A DNA stretch of 52,894 nt from Sphingobium sp. C100 (GCF_000508185.1 NZ_AYOY01000142.1:1-52894), one strand, 5' to 3'; positions 27,544 through 36,162 are shown, numbered from the stretch's first letter. Notes: generated by a model from the sequence alone, not told the origin. Numbers and translations: made by a program.

Positions 27544-28947
27544 TCAGCTGTTCAACCCGTTAACCGGCACCGCCGCCACCCCGTCCGCTTCGAAACTGGC
27601 GATGGGATAAGCGCAATAATCGGCGGCATAATAGGCGCTGGGGCGGTGATTGCCGGACGCGCCCAGGCCGCCAAAGGGCATGTTGCCGGCCGCGCCCGTG
27701 GTCGGGCGATTGCGGTTGACGACCCCGGCGCGGCTTTCCTCCACCACGCGCCGCCACAGCGCCTCGTCCTGCGAGATCAGCCCGGCGGACAGGCCGAAGC
27801 TGGTGGCGTTGGCGGTGGCGATCGCGGCGTCGAAATGAGGCACCCGCATGATGGTCAGCACCGGCGCGAAAATCTCCGCATCGGGCGCGTCCACGCCGGT
27901 CACGTCAAGCAGGGCCGGGGTGACGAAGGCGGCGCTGCGATCCTGCACGCCGTCGAACGGACGGATCACCTGCGCGCCCCGCGCGATCAGGTCGCTGACG
28001 GCGCGATGCGCTGCGGCGGCGGCCTGATCCGACACCAGCGGTCCCATGAAGGCTTCGCCCGGCTCGTTCCACGCCGCGATCGGCAACCGGGCCGCCAGGG
28101 CGGCGGTCGCCTCGACGATGGCGTCGCCCACCGCGCCTTCCGGCACGATCAGCCGGCGTGCGCAGGAACAGCGCTGGCCGGTGGTGATGAAGGCCGAATT
28201 GACGATGATCGATGCGGCCGCTTCCGGGCTGTCCCAGGCGATCAGCGGGTTGTTGCCGCCCAGTTCCAGCGCCATGATGACATGCGGCCGATCAATGAGC
28301 GCGCGGCGCAGCGCGGCGCCCGCGCCCGCCGATCCGGTGAAGAGCAACCCGTCAATGTCGCCCGCGACCAGCGCCTCGCCAGTGGCGCGGCCACCCTGCA
28401 CGACGGTCAGCAGCCCATCGGGCAGGCCCGCCGCCGCCCAGGCTTCGGCCATCGCTGCGCCAGTGGCGGGCGTGATTTCCGATGGCTTGAACAGCACGGC
28501 GTTACCCGCGATCAGCGCGGGGACGATATGGCCGTTGGGCAGATGGCCGGGGAAATTATAGGGGCCAAGCACCGCCATCACACCATGGCCGCGATGGCGC
28601 AGCACCGCGCGGCCAAAGGGCATGTCAGCGGCCCGTTCCCCGGTGCGTTCGGCATGGGCCTTGATCGACACCGCCACCTTGGCGATCATCGATCCCACTT
28701 CGGCGTCGCTTTCCCACAGCAGCTTGCCCGTTTCGCGGGCGATGAGCTGCGCCAGCATCGCGCGGCGCTCTTCCAGCACCTCGGCATAGCGGCGCACCAC
28801 GGCGATTCGCTGATCGACCGGCAGCGCGCGCCAGCCGGGCAGGGCGGCGCGGGCGGTGGCGATGGCGTGGCGGCAATCATCGGCGTTCGCGACCGGGCCT
28901 TCCCAGACCAGTTCGCGCGAGGCCGGATCGAAGGACTGCAGCATCAT
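27544..28947 (-). CDS. astD: N-succinylglutamate 5-semialdehyde dehydrogenase
   Basis: NAD-dependent dehydrogenase of the arginine succinyltransferase (AST) pathway. 467 residues from ATG 28947 (ATG 28944 and GTG 28953, which overlaps the upstream stop as GTGA, are alternatives). Landmarks: VLGPYNFPGHLPNGHIVPALIAGN, FKPSEITP, FTGSAGAG, LELGGNNPLI, nucleophile Cys in TGQRCSCARRLIV, and the AstD C-terminus PFGGLGASGNHRPSAYYAADYCAYP. It follows the DUF1338 gene without a gap, so the two share an operon. No astA, astB or astE is present here, so the aldehyde it oxidises in vivo could be a related lysine- or ornithine-derived one. Confidence 0.8.
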   Translation of the reverse strand: MMLQSFDPASRELVWEGPVANADDCRHAIATARAALPGWRALPVDQRIAVVRRYAEVLEERRAMLAQLIARETGKLLWESDAEVGSMIAKVAVSIKAHAERTGERAADMPFGRAVLRHRGHGVMAVLGPYNFPGHLPNGHIVPALIAGNAVLFKPSEITPATGAAMAEAWAAAGLPDGLLTVVQGGRATGEALVAGDIDGLLFTGSAGAGAALRRALIDRPHVIMALELGGNNPLIAWDSPEAAASIIVNSAFITTGQRCSCARRLIVPEGAVGDAIVEATAALAARLPIAAWNEPGEAFMGPLVSDQAAAAAHRAVSDLIARGAQVIRPFDGVQDRSAAFVTPALLDVTGVDAPDAEIFAPVLTIMRVPHFDAAIATANATSFGLSAGLISQDEALWRRVVEESRAGVVNRNRPTTGAAGNMPFGGLGASGNHRPSAYYAADYCAYPIASFEADGVAAVPVNGLNS

Positions 28948-28949
28948 GC

Positions 28950-29978
28950 TCACCGTGCGGCGCTTTCTTGCGCGCTGGTCATCGCGAAGATGCCGGTGGC
29001 GTTGCCGGTGTCGAAGGCCAGGTCGATCCGGCCCGTCTCCGGGTCGATGTCGCGGCTGATGAATTCGTAAAAGGATCCGGGCACTTGCCGCCACTCTCCG
29101 TCGGCGAACAGCCGTTCGACGCTGTCGGCGCGAAAGGCGGTCTGGCGCACCCGGCCAGTGGCGGATATTTCCAGCTTCTCCTTCATCGGCCGGTCCTCGG
29201 CCTTCAGCCGGTCGGCCAGCGCGGCGACGTCTGTCACCCGGTCGGTCGCGTGATTGAAGGCATTGCCCTCCGTCGCGATCCAGGCGGCTTCGTTGGAGCG
29301 GGAGAGGAGCAGTTGATAGTCCGCGAATGCGGGCAGTTCATGCTGGCGATCAAACGCCGCGAGGATGGTCGGCAGGGCCATAACCGCGACAGCGAAAGCG
29401 ACAGCTTCACCGGCTGCGTAGCGATCCAGCACCGCCTTGGCATCCGCGTCCAGCGGATCGCGAGAGGTGCCGAAGACACGGGCCGCCGCCGCGCCGAATT
29501 CCGCGTCGAACCGGTCGACATGCAGTTCGGACAGGAAGAATTGCGGGATCGCATCGGGATAGTCGCGATGACGATAGGCGCGGCCGGTCATCTTCAGCCG
29601 GTCGAGCGGATAGACGGCCGCCATTTCATAGCCGAGCGGCAGGAAGATACGGGTGAACGCATCCTCGCCACCGGGCAGGGCGCCGGTCGGGCCGTCGGGA
29701 AAGCGGATGGCGCGCAGCGCGCCATGGTCGAACATCACCTTGCCGCCGCGCGCCAGCGCGTCGGCGACATAGGCGTCGCCGCTCGGCACCCGGCGCAGCA
29801 GGTCGTGGAACAGGGCGATGTTGAGCGCCATGGCAAAGGCGGCGCGCGATACCGTTTCGCCGCGCTCCGCCAGCAGGGCGGGGTCGATCGCCAGCATGTC
29901 CAGCGTGCGGCGGCCGGTCGCTTCGCCCAGGGTGGCGACGACCAGCCTCTCTATCGTACCCATATTCTCATTCGACAT
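28950..29978 (-). CDS. DUF1338 / 2-oxoadipate dioxygenase-decarboxylase-like (HglS family)
   Basis: 342 residues from ATG 29978, with CGGAG 7 bases upstream (longer starts lack a site). The family is a VOC-related metal enzyme; the characterised member HglS converts 2-oxoadipate to D-2-hydroxyglutarate in lysine breakdown. Landmarks: KVMFDHGALRAI, LPLGYEMAAVYPLDRLKMTGRAYRHRDYP, QFFLSELHVDRF, WIATEGNAFNHATDRV, GRVRQTAFRAD, VPGSFYEFISRD. His, His and Glu from these blocks would bind the metal. It heads an operon with astD and is divergent from a LysR gene, which may control it. The exact substrate here is inferred only from family. Confidence 0.82.
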   Translation of the reverse strand: MSNENMGTIERLVVATLGEATGRRTLDMLAIDPALLAERGETVSRAAFAMALNIALFHDLLRRVPSGDAYVADALARGGKVMFDHGALRAIRFPDGPTGALPGGEDAFTRIFLPLGYEMAAVYPLDRLKMTGRAYRHRDYPDAIPQFFLSELHVDRFDAEFGAAAARVFGTSRDPLDADAKAVLDRYAAGEAVAFAVAVMALPTILAAFDRQHELPAFADYQLLLSRSNEAAWIATEGNAFNHATDRVTDVAALADRLKAEDRPMKEKLEISATGRVRQTAFRADSVERLFADGEWRQVPGSFYEFISRDIDPETGRIDLAFDTGNATGIFAMTSAQESAAR

Positions 29979-30066
29979 ATATACGCTCCGGGATGACAGC
30001 CGCCTTATCGCAGGATAGACGGGATTTTCAAAATGGCGACCAGTCATCTGTTGATGCGAGTTTGGA

Positions 30067-30966
30067 ATGAGCAATATCCGCAAATGGTTGCCGCCGATGA
30101 ACGCGCTGACCGCGTTCGAGGCAGCCGTGCGCCATGGCGGCTTTTCCCGCGCGGGCGCGCAGATCGGCCTGACCCAGAGCGCCGTCAGCCGGCAGATCGC
30201 GGCGCTGGAGGACTGGTTGCAGGCGCCGCTGTTCGACCGGATCGGGCGGCGGGTGCGGCTGAACGAAGCGGGGCAGGCCTATGCCGACGAATTGTTGCCC
30301 GCGCTCGACGCCATCCGCCGGGCGACCGCGCGCGCGTCGGCGCGGCCGTCGCAGACCGCGCTGCGCGTCGCGACCCTGCCCAGTTTCGGGATGCGCTGGC
30401 TCGCGCCGCGCCCGCCGCAACTGACCGCGCGCCATCCCGACCTGGTGATCGACTTCGCCGCCCGCTCGCAACCCTTTGATTTCGGGCATGAGGATTTCGA
30501 CGCGGCTGTCCATTTCGGTGTCGCGGAAGAATGGCCGGGGGTGGCGATGGACTTTCTGTTCCGCGAGGAAGCGGTGCCGGTCTGCGCCCCCGCCTGGCTG
30601 GCGGCGCATCCGCTGCGGGAGCCGGCCGACCTGTTGCAGGTGCCGCTGCTCAGCCAGACATCGCGTCGCGACGCCTGGCCGCGCTGGCTGGCGGCGGCGG
30701 GGGTGGATGCGTCCGGGTTGGCGCCGGGGCCGGCCTTCGAACATTTCCTGATGTTGGCGCAGGCGTCGGCGGCCGGTGCCGGCGTGGCGCTGATCCCCAG
30801 CTTCCTCATCCGCCCGGAGCTGGAGGCGGGGACGCTCGTCATCCCGTTCGCCCGGCCGATGTCGAGCGAACAGGCCTATTATCTGGTCTATCCGCCCGAG
30901 GCGCTGGCCAGTCCCGCGGTCGCGCAGTTTCGCGACTGGATGCTGGAACAGGCCGCCGGGCGGTAG
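30067..30966 (+). CDS. LysR-family transcriptional regulator (GcvA-like)
   Basis: 299 residues. N-terminal winged helix-turn-helix (ALTAFEAAVRHGGFSRAGAQIGLTQSAVSRQIAALEDWL, about 13-51), short linker helix, and a periplasmic-binding-like effector domain with GcvA-type motifs (LPSFGMRWLAPRPPQL, DAAVHFGV). It is divergent from the DUF1338-astD operon across an 88-bp gap, the usual LysR arrangement, so it probably controls that operon in response to a pathway intermediate. Its stop is one base from the stop of the convergent SPOR gene. Confidence 0.9.
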   Translation: MSNIRKWLPPMNALTAFEAAVRHGGFSRAGAQIGLTQSAVSRQIAALEDWLQAPLFDRIGRRVRLNEAGQAYADELLPALDAIRRATARASARPSQTALRVATLPSFGMRWLAPRPPQLTARHPDLVIDFAARSQPFDFGHEDFDAAVHFGVAEEWPGVAMDFLFREEAVPVCAPAWLAAHPLREPADLLQVPLLSQTSRRDAWPRWLAAAGVDASGLAPGPAFEHFLMLAQASAAGAGVALIPSFLIRPELEAGTLVIPFARPMSSEQAYYLVYPPEALASPAVAQFRDWMLEQAAGR

Positions 30967-30967
30967 A

Positions 30968-32044
30968 TCAGTTCTTCTTGGGGAAGCAGTCGGCGCCCGC
31001 CGCCTTGATCCGGCCGCACAGCCGTTCGGCATCGCCGCTGCTGGCGAGCGGCCCGGCCTGAAGGCGGGTGATGCTGCCGGCGCGCACCAGATAGGGCTGA
31101 TAGGCGGACAGGCCGGAAACCTTGCCGGTCAGGCTGTTCCATAGCGCGCGGGCGCTGCCTTCCTGACTGAAGGCGCCAAGCTGCACGCGCCAGTCGCCCG
31201 ACGCCGCCGGCGCGGGAACGGACGCGGCCGGCTTGAGTGCGGGTTGGGGCGCAGGCTGGGGCGCGGGTTGCGGTGTCGCCCTGGGTGGCGGTGGCGTCGC
31301 GGCGGCTTGCTGCACCGGCGGCTTGGGCGCGGCCGGAGTCGGCGCTGGCGCGGCGGTAACGGGCGGCCCTGACGCGGGAATGTCCGTCGTGCGAACGGCG
31401 GAAGATGAAGGCCGGAAGTCGGGGCGGGATTGGGGCCGGATGGGGGCGGCCGGCGCGCTGGCCAGCGAGTCGCCCTTATTCTTTTCCAGGCTCGCCGCCA
31501 TGGTCAGCCCCTGCTTGCGCTGCTCCTCGGGAATATATTTGTCCATCTGCTCCAGGCTGGTCGCCGCCTGGGGCAGGCCCGACGCCGACGCGCGGCTCAT
31601 CAGCGCATAGGCGCGCACCCAATCCTTGCCGATCAGGTCGCCGTTGAACAGCGCGGTGCCGACGATATATTGCGCGCGCGCTTCGCCCCGCATCGCCGCG
31701 CGTTGCAGATAGGGCATGGCGTTGGCGCGATCGCCCTGCTGGAACATCAGCAGGCCCAGATTGTCTTCGGCGCGCAAATGCCCCTGGGCTGCGGCCTTGC
31801 GATACCAGTCGAGCGCGACATTCAGGTCCGGCTGCACGCCCCGGCCCAGCTTATAGGCCTGGCCCATGTTGAATTGCGCGTCGGGATCGCCCGATTGCGC
31901 CAGCGGCCGCCATTCGGCGATCGCCCTGGCATAGTCGCCCTGCTGCCAGGCGTCGACGCCCGCTTTCACATCGGCGTGGGCGGGCATGGCGACGCCCAAC
32001 ATCGCGGCGAACATCGCCAGCCCCAACATGTGCTTTTGCTGCAT
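30968..32044 (-). CDS. Sel1-repeat and SPOR-domain envelope protein
   Basis: 358 residues. Signal peptide (LGLAMFAAMLGVAMPAHA), then Sel1/TPR-like repeats (DVKAGVDAWQQGDYARAIAEW, DAQFNMGQAYKLGRGV, AEDNLGLLMFQQGD, about 25-185), a Pro/Ala/Gln-rich linker with PAPQ repeats (about 195-275), and a C-terminal SPOR domain (WRVQLGAFSQEGSARALW ... CGRIKAAGADCF). SPOR domains bind denuded septal peptidoglycan, so a periplasmic role at the division site is expected. It is divergent from the ParA gene, whose operon ends in a second SPOR protein. SD AGGAG lies 9 bases before the ATG. Confidence 0.87.
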   Translation of the reverse strand: MQQKHMLGLAMFAAMLGVAMPAHADVKAGVDAWQQGDYARAIAEWRPLAQSGDPDAQFNMGQAYKLGRGVQPDLNVALDWYRKAAAQGHLRAEDNLGLLMFQQGDRANAMPYLQRAAMRGEARAQYIVGTALFNGDLIGKDWVRAYALMSRASASGLPQAATSLEQMDKYIPEEQRKQGLTMAASLEKNKGDSLASAPAAPIRPQSRPDFRPSSSAVRTTDIPASGPPVTAAPAPTPAAPKPPVQQAAATPPPPRATPQPAPQPAPQPALKPAASVPAPAASGDWRVQLGAFSQEGSARALWNSLTGKVSGLSAYQPYLVRAGSITRLQAGPLASSGDAERLCGRIKAAGADCFPKKN

Positions 32045-32213
32045 GTGTCCATGCTCCTGACCAATAGCGTTCCCGCCCGTCTATGGGCAAACAAGGTTAA
32101 TGTCCTGTTAGCGCGGCGCGCCACAGTCAAAGTCGCTCTTTGGTGCAGTTAACCAAATTTTAGGCGCGCTCGTGGCACTCCAGCCCGGAATTGAATTTCT
32201 GTGGGGGAATTGC

Positions 32214-32933
32214 GTGCGGATTCTGGCTTTGGCATCGCAGAAGGGCGGGTCGGGAAAGACCACCTTGTCGGGGCATCTGGCCGTGCAGGCGCAGCGCGCC
32301 GGGGCGGGGCCGGTCGTGCTGATCGACATTGATCCGCAAGGCTCGCTCGCCGACTGGTGGAACGAGCGCGAGGCCGAATTCCCCGCCTTCGCCCAGACGA
32401 CAGTCGCCCGGCTTGCCGCCGACCTTGAGATATTGCGTCAGCAGGGCTTCAAGCTCGCGGTCATCGACACGCCGCCCGCCATCACCATGGCGATCCAGAG
32501 CGTGATTTCCGTCGCCGAACTGATCGTCGTGCCGACCCGGCCCAGCCCGCACGACCTGCGCGCCGTGGGCGCCACGGTCGACCTGTGCGAACGCGCAGGC
32601 AAGCCGCTGATCTTCGTCGTCAACGCCGCCACGCCCAAGGCGCGAATCACGTCCGAAGCCGCCGTCGCGCTGTCCCAGCATGGCACGGTCGCGCCGGTCA
32701 CGCTGCATCACCGCACCGATTTCGCCGCGTCGATGATCGACGGCCGCACGGTGATGGAGGTCGATCCCAAGGGGCGGTCGGCCGGCGAGGTCGAGGCGCT
32801 GTGGTCCTATGTTTCGGACCGGCTGGAAAAGAATTTCCGCCGCACGGTCTTTTCCGTGCCCCATGGCAGCGTCGGCACCGTCGCTGCGCGTCCCGTCGGC
32901 GGTGGCTTCGGCCGCCGCGTGATGGGCCAGTAA
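32214..32933 (+). CDS. ParA-family partitioning/positioning ATPase
   Basis: 239 residues from GTG 32214, chosen because GGGGG lies 6 bases upstream and because MRILALASQKGGSGKTT is the normal ParA N-terminus. Deviant Walker A KGGSGKTT (10-17), Walker A' DIDPQGSLADWW, Walker B AVIDTPPA, and VPTRPSPHDLRAVGAT. Such ATPases form nucleotide-dependent dimers on DNA or membrane and position plasmids, chromosomes or protein complexes. It is not the chromosomal parAB pair, because the next gene is a ribbon-helix-helix protein rather than ParB, and its sequence is not MipZ-like. Confidence 0.88.
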   Translation: MRILALASQKGGSGKTTLSGHLAVQAQRAGAGPVVLIDIDPQGSLADWWNEREAEFPAFAQTTVARLAADLEILRQQGFKLAVIDTPPAITMAIQSVISVAELIVVPTRPSPHDLRAVGATVDLCERAGKPLIFVVNAATPKARITSEAAVALSQHGTVAPVTLHHRTDFAASMIDGRTVMEVDPKGRSAGEVEALWSYVSDRLEKNFRRTVFSVPHGSVGTVAARPVGGGFGRRVMGQ

Positions 32934-32947
32934 GAGGAGGACCGGTG

Positions 32948-33550
32948 ATGGCCGAACCCAAGCCGCTCGCATCGCTCACCTCTGGCCTGTTGGCGCGCAA
33001 GGGCGCGGCGCAGCCCGCCATGCGCCGTCCCATGCTCGGCTATGGCCGCGGGCCGGCGACAGCCCTGCAACAGGATGATCTGGGCTGGAACGACATGGGC
33101 TTCGACGTGGAGCCCACGCCGCAGCCGATGGAACAGCCGCCGGTCGCGATCGGCCTTACCCCGATGAGCGCCACGCTGAGCGTGCCGGTCCCGGCGGTGG
33201 TGACCGAACGCGAGGAACTGGCCGAACGGATCGGCGCTCAGGCCGAGGCCGTGGAGCCTGAGCCGACAGCGCAGCCCGAACCGACGGCGCAGCCCGAACC
33301 GGTGGTCGAGCAGACCAAGGCGCCGGTGAAGCGCGCCAGGGCGCCCGCAGGGGACCGCAAGGCCGCCTTCACGCTGCGCCTCGACGCCGGGCGCCATCTC
33401 AAGCTGCGGCTTGCCAGCGCCGTGACCGGCCGCTCCGCGCAGCAGATGGTCACGCAGGCGCTGGACGATTTTCTCACGACCCTGCCGGAAATCGACCGGC
33501 TGGCCGAACAGTTGCCGCAGTCGCGGCGCAAGATGACGAAGGGTGGGTAA
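32948..33550 (+). CDS. ParA partner with C-terminal ribbon-helix-helix-like domain
   Basis: 200 residues, with SD GAGGAGG 7 bases before ATG 32948. The N-terminus is basic (LASLTSGLLARKGAAQPAMRR), similar in character to peptides by which ParB or ParG proteins activate ParA. The middle is disordered, with a PEPTAQ repeat (about 104-118). The C-terminus (KAAFTLRLDAGRHLKLRLASAVTGRSAQQMVTQALDDFL, about 138-176) reads as a ribbon-helix-helix fold. Being second gene after a ParA, it is probably the DNA-binding or adaptor partner, as in plasmid ParF/ParG. No known family was assigned with certainty. Confidence 0.72.
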   Translation: MAEPKPLASLTSGLLARKGAAQPAMRRPMLGYGRGPATALQQDDLGWNDMGFDVEPTPQPMEQPPVAIGLTPMSATLSVPVPAVVTEREELAERIGAQAEAVEPEPTAQPEPTAQPEPVVEQTKAPVKRARAPAGDRKAAFTLRLDAGRHLKLRLASAVTGRSAQQMVTQALDDFLTTLPEIDRLAEQLPQSRRKMTKGG

Positions 33551-33551
33551 G

Positions 33552-34907
33552 ATGATGAAGCGCACGACGTTCGGAAAGGCGGCGGTTTCATCGCTGATCG
33601 TCGCCACGACCATGGTCGGTTGCACGGGGGCGGCGTTTCATCCTCGCGCGTCGGTCTCCCAGCCCAAGGGCGATCCCGCGAAACTCGCCGGGAAGGCGGC
33701 CGAGGCGTTGAAGGACCGCCATGCCGGCGACGCTGTGAAGGCGGCGGAGGCCGCCGTCCAGCTTGCGCCGCAAAATGCTGAATATCGCCAGTTGCTGGGC
33801 CGCGCCTATGTGCTGGCCGGGCGCTTCGCTTCGGCCGAAACCGCGCTGTCGGATGCGCTGGCGCTGGGTAGCAGCGACGCGCGGACGGTCGTCAGCCTGG
33901 CGCTGGTCCAGGTGGCGCAGGGACGGCCCGACGCCGCGCGCAGCCTGCTGGCCGGTCATGCCGAGGCAATCCCCGCGTCGGACTATGGTCTGGCGATGGC
34001 GATGGCCGGTGACGCGGACGAAGGCGTGCGTATCCTGTCCCAGGCGATCCGCGATCCGTCGGCCACCGCGCGCACGCGCCAGAACCTGGCCTATGCCTAT
34101 GCGCTGGCCGGGCGGTGGAAGGATGCGCGGCTGGTCGTGGGCATGGATCTCGATCCGCTCGACGCCAACAAGCGGGTGACCCAATGGGCGCAGGTCGCCG
34201 CGCCGTCGCTCGCGCCGCAGCGCGTCGCCGCGCTGATGGGCGTCACCATGAACGAGGCGGATCAGGGACAGCCCACGATGTTGGCGCTGGCGCCAACTCC
34301 GGTTGCCGATCCGGTCGAAATGGCGGCGGCAGAACAACCCGCCGCGCCGCTACCCGAAGCGCTGACCCCGCAGCCAATTGCGGTCGCCGCCGCCGATCCG
34401 GCGCCACAGCCGCAAGTCAAGGCCGCGGCGATCAAGCGCATCGCCGCCCCGACCCGCGTTGCCGCGCGCGACTTCATCATCGAGGATCGCACCCACAAGC
34501 CGGCGCCCGCCAAGGCCGTCGCCCGGACGCAGCCGGCGGTCGCCACCCAGCCGGCAGCCCGGATGCAGCAGGCCGCCTTCATCAAGCCGGTCGGCAGTCC
34601 CAGCAACTGGGTGGTCCAGCTTGGCGCCTATGACAGCGCGCCGATCGCGCGGGAAAAATGGATGGCGATGGCCGGGCGCAACAATGCGCTGGCGGCCTTC
34701 CCCGTCCTGACGAGCCAGGCGACGGTCAACGGCAAACTCTATCATCGCCTTGCGATCAGCGGCTTTGCCAATCGGGGCGATGCGATGACCGCCTGCCGGA
34801 TGATCCGGTCGCAGCATGGCCAATGTTTCGTGCGGGAAACCGCGCCGAACGCGACGCCGCAGCGCTGGGCCGTCGCGGGCCGGGGCCGCCAATACGCATC
34901 GCGCTGA
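33552..34907 (+). CDS. TPR and SPOR-domain lipoprotein
   Basis: 451 residues from ATG 33552 (ATG 33555 is equally possible), one base after the preceding stop. Lipoprotein signal with lipobox MVGC (Cys24). TPR repeats (EALKDRHAGDAVKAAEAAVQLAPQNAEYRQLLGRAYVLAGRF ... LAYAYALAGRWKDARLV) span about 50-210. A Pro/Ala-rich linker follows, then a C-terminal SPOR domain (NWVVQLGAYDSAPIAREKW ... ACRMIRSQHGQCFV, about 350-430). Probably anchored to the outer membrane and able to bind septal peptidoglycan. Last gene of the ParA operon, closed by a strong terminator. Confidence 0.87.
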   Translation: MMKRTTFGKAAVSSLIVATTMVGCTGAAFHPRASVSQPKGDPAKLAGKAAEALKDRHAGDAVKAAEAAVQLAPQNAEYRQLLGRAYVLAGRFASAETALSDALALGSSDARTVVSLALVQVAQGRPDAARSLLAGHAEAIPASDYGLAMAMAGDADEGVRILSQAIRDPSATARTRQNLAYAYALAGRWKDARLVVGMDLDPLDANKRVTQWAQVAAPSLAPQRVAALMGVTMNEADQGQPTMLALAPTPVADPVEMAAAEQPAAPLPEALTPQPIAVAAADPAPQPQVKAAAIKRIAAPTRVAARDFIIEDRTHKPAPAKAVARTQPAVATQPAARMQQAAFIKPVGSPSNWVVQLGAYDSAPIAREKWMAMAGRNNALAAFPVLTSQATVNGKLYHRLAISGFANRGDAMTACRMIRSQHGQCFVRETAPNATPQRWAVAGRGRQYASR

Positions 34908-34935
34908 ACGTCCTTCCCCCTCCCAAGCGTGACTG

Positions 34936-34973
34936 AAGCGCGCGGAGCCAACCGGCTTCGCGCGCTTTTTTTT
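34936..34973 (+). terminator. Intrinsic terminator of the ParA operon
   Basis: A 14-bp stem (AAGCGCGCGGAGCC with GGCTTCGCGCGCTT, one G-U) with an AACC loop, followed by a run of T. It lies 28 bp past the lipoprotein stop. Confidence 0.93.
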
Positions 34974-34997
34974 GGCGGGGCAGAGGGTGGGAAAAAC

Positions 34998-35072
34998 TGG
35001 CTCCCCGAGTAGGAGTCGAACCTACGGCCATTCGATTAACAGTCGAATGCTCTACCGCTGAGCTATCGGGGA
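34998..35072 (-). tRNA. tRNA-Asn (GTT), copy 1
   Basis: 75 nt with encoded CCA. Reading the minus strand: acceptor TCCCCGA / TCGGGGA, D arm TAGCTCAGCGGTAGAGCA, anticodon arm ATTCGACTGTTAATCGAA with anticodon GTT, T arm GTAGGTTCGACTCCTAC, discriminator G then CCA. It is identical to copy 2 (36245-36319) except for one T-loop base (C versus A at position 59). It shares promoter boxes and a leader hairpin with copy 2. Confidence 0.97.
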
Positions 35073-35075
35073 ACG

Positions 35076-35130
35076 GCCCGGATTGCGCCGGGCAGGCGGC
35101 GCATATGCCGCGACGCGCCCGGATTGGCAA
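35076..35130 (-). promoter_or_regulatory. Promoter and leader hairpin of tRNA-Asn copy 1
   Basis: On the minus strand, -35 TTGCCA (35125-35130) and -10 CATATG (35102-35107) are 17 bases apart. Between them and the tRNA lies a 6-bp hairpin, GCCCGG / CCGGGC with a 6-base loop (35076-35093), ending 3 bases before the mature 5' end. The same arrangement precedes copy 2, which supports the calls. Confidence 0.65.
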
Positions 35131-35172
35131 GAGAGCGGGATGCGAAAATCGGCGACCGATCCGGTCGCCCTT

Positions 35173-36162
35173 TCAGTCGGTTTCGCCGATAATGTCGGCA
35201 AAGAGTCGCGGATCGACATTCGCGCCGGAAATCACGATGGCGCGGTCGCCATCGGTGGCGGGCGCCTCGCCCGCGAGCAGGGCGGCGAGGGCGACCGCAC
35301 CGCCCGGTTCGGCGACCAGCTTCAATGTCGAGAAAGCAAAGCGCATCGCGTGCCGCACCTGCGCGTCGCTCACCGCCAGGCCGCCCGCCAGCAGCGCCTT
35401 GTTGATCGGGAAGGTGAGCGCGCCGGGGCTGGGGGACAGCAGCGCGTCGCAGATGGAGCGGGCATCGTCGGTGACCCGTTCGCGCACGCCGCTGCGCAAC
35501 GACCGGGCGGTGTCGTCGAACTGGTCGGGTTCGACACTGTAGATGGCGATGTCGGGATGCGTGGCCTTGACCGCGGTGGCGACGCCCGACAGCAGCCCGC
35601 CGCCGCCGCAACAGACGAGGATCTGGGCAACGTCCGCCCCGGCCTCGCTGGCCTGTGCCAATATTTCCAGCCCGACGCTGCCCTGGCCCGCCATCACATG
35701 GGGATCGTCGAAGGAGGGCACCAGCGTCGCGCCGCTTTGGGTGGCGAGGCGGGTGGCGATCTCCTCCCGGCTTTCGCGGATACGGTCATAGGGCACGATA
35801 TGCGCGCCCAGCGCCTTTGTATTCGCGATTTTGATCGCAGGGGCGTCGGCGGGCATGACGATCGTGGCGGGAATGTCCAGCATCCGCGCGGCGCACGCGA
35901 CGCCCTGCGCATGATTGCCGGACGACCAGGCGACCACGCCGGCGGTCCGCTCGGCCGCGCTCATCCGCGCCAGGCGATTATAGGCGCCCCGGAATTTGAA
36001 CGATCCGGTATGCTGCGCCCCTTCGAACTTGATGAAGACCCGGCCGCCAACGCGTTCATTAAGCGCGCGATTTTCGATGAGCGGCGTGCGTATCGCCACG
36101 CCATTGAGCAGGCGAGCGGCGTCAAGGACGTCGGCGATCTGGATGGCGGGGAAACCGGGCAT
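35173..36162 (-). CDS. PLP-dependent threonine/serine dehydratase-like enzyme
   Basis: 329 residues from ATG 36162, with GGAG 6 bases upstream (earlier in-frame starts at 36174 and 36186 lack a site). Fold-type II PLP enzyme: the Schiff-base Lys is in TGSFKFRGA, the substrate-binding loop is SSGNHAQG, and the phosphate-binding loop is CGGGGLLSG. There is no C-terminal ACT domain, so it is the short, catabolic-type (TdcB-like) or serine racemase-like form, deaminating threonine or serine to the 2-oxo acid. It lies between the two tRNA-Asn genes, all on the minus strand. Confidence 0.85.
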   Translation of the reverse strand: MPGFPAIQIADVLDAARLLNGVAIRTPLIENRALNERVGGRVFIKFEGAQHTGSFKFRGAYNRLARMSAAERTAGVVAWSSGNHAQGVACAARMLDIPATIVMPADAPAIKIANTKALGAHIVPYDRIRESREEIATRLATQSGATLVPSFDDPHVMAGQGSVGLEILAQASEAGADVAQILVCCGGGGLLSGVATAVKATHPDIAIYSVEPDQFDDTARSLRSGVRERVTDDARSICDALLSPSPGALTFPINKALLAGGLAVSDAQVRHAMRFAFSTLKLVAEPGGAVALAALLAGEAPATDGDRAIVISGANVDPRLFADIIGETD

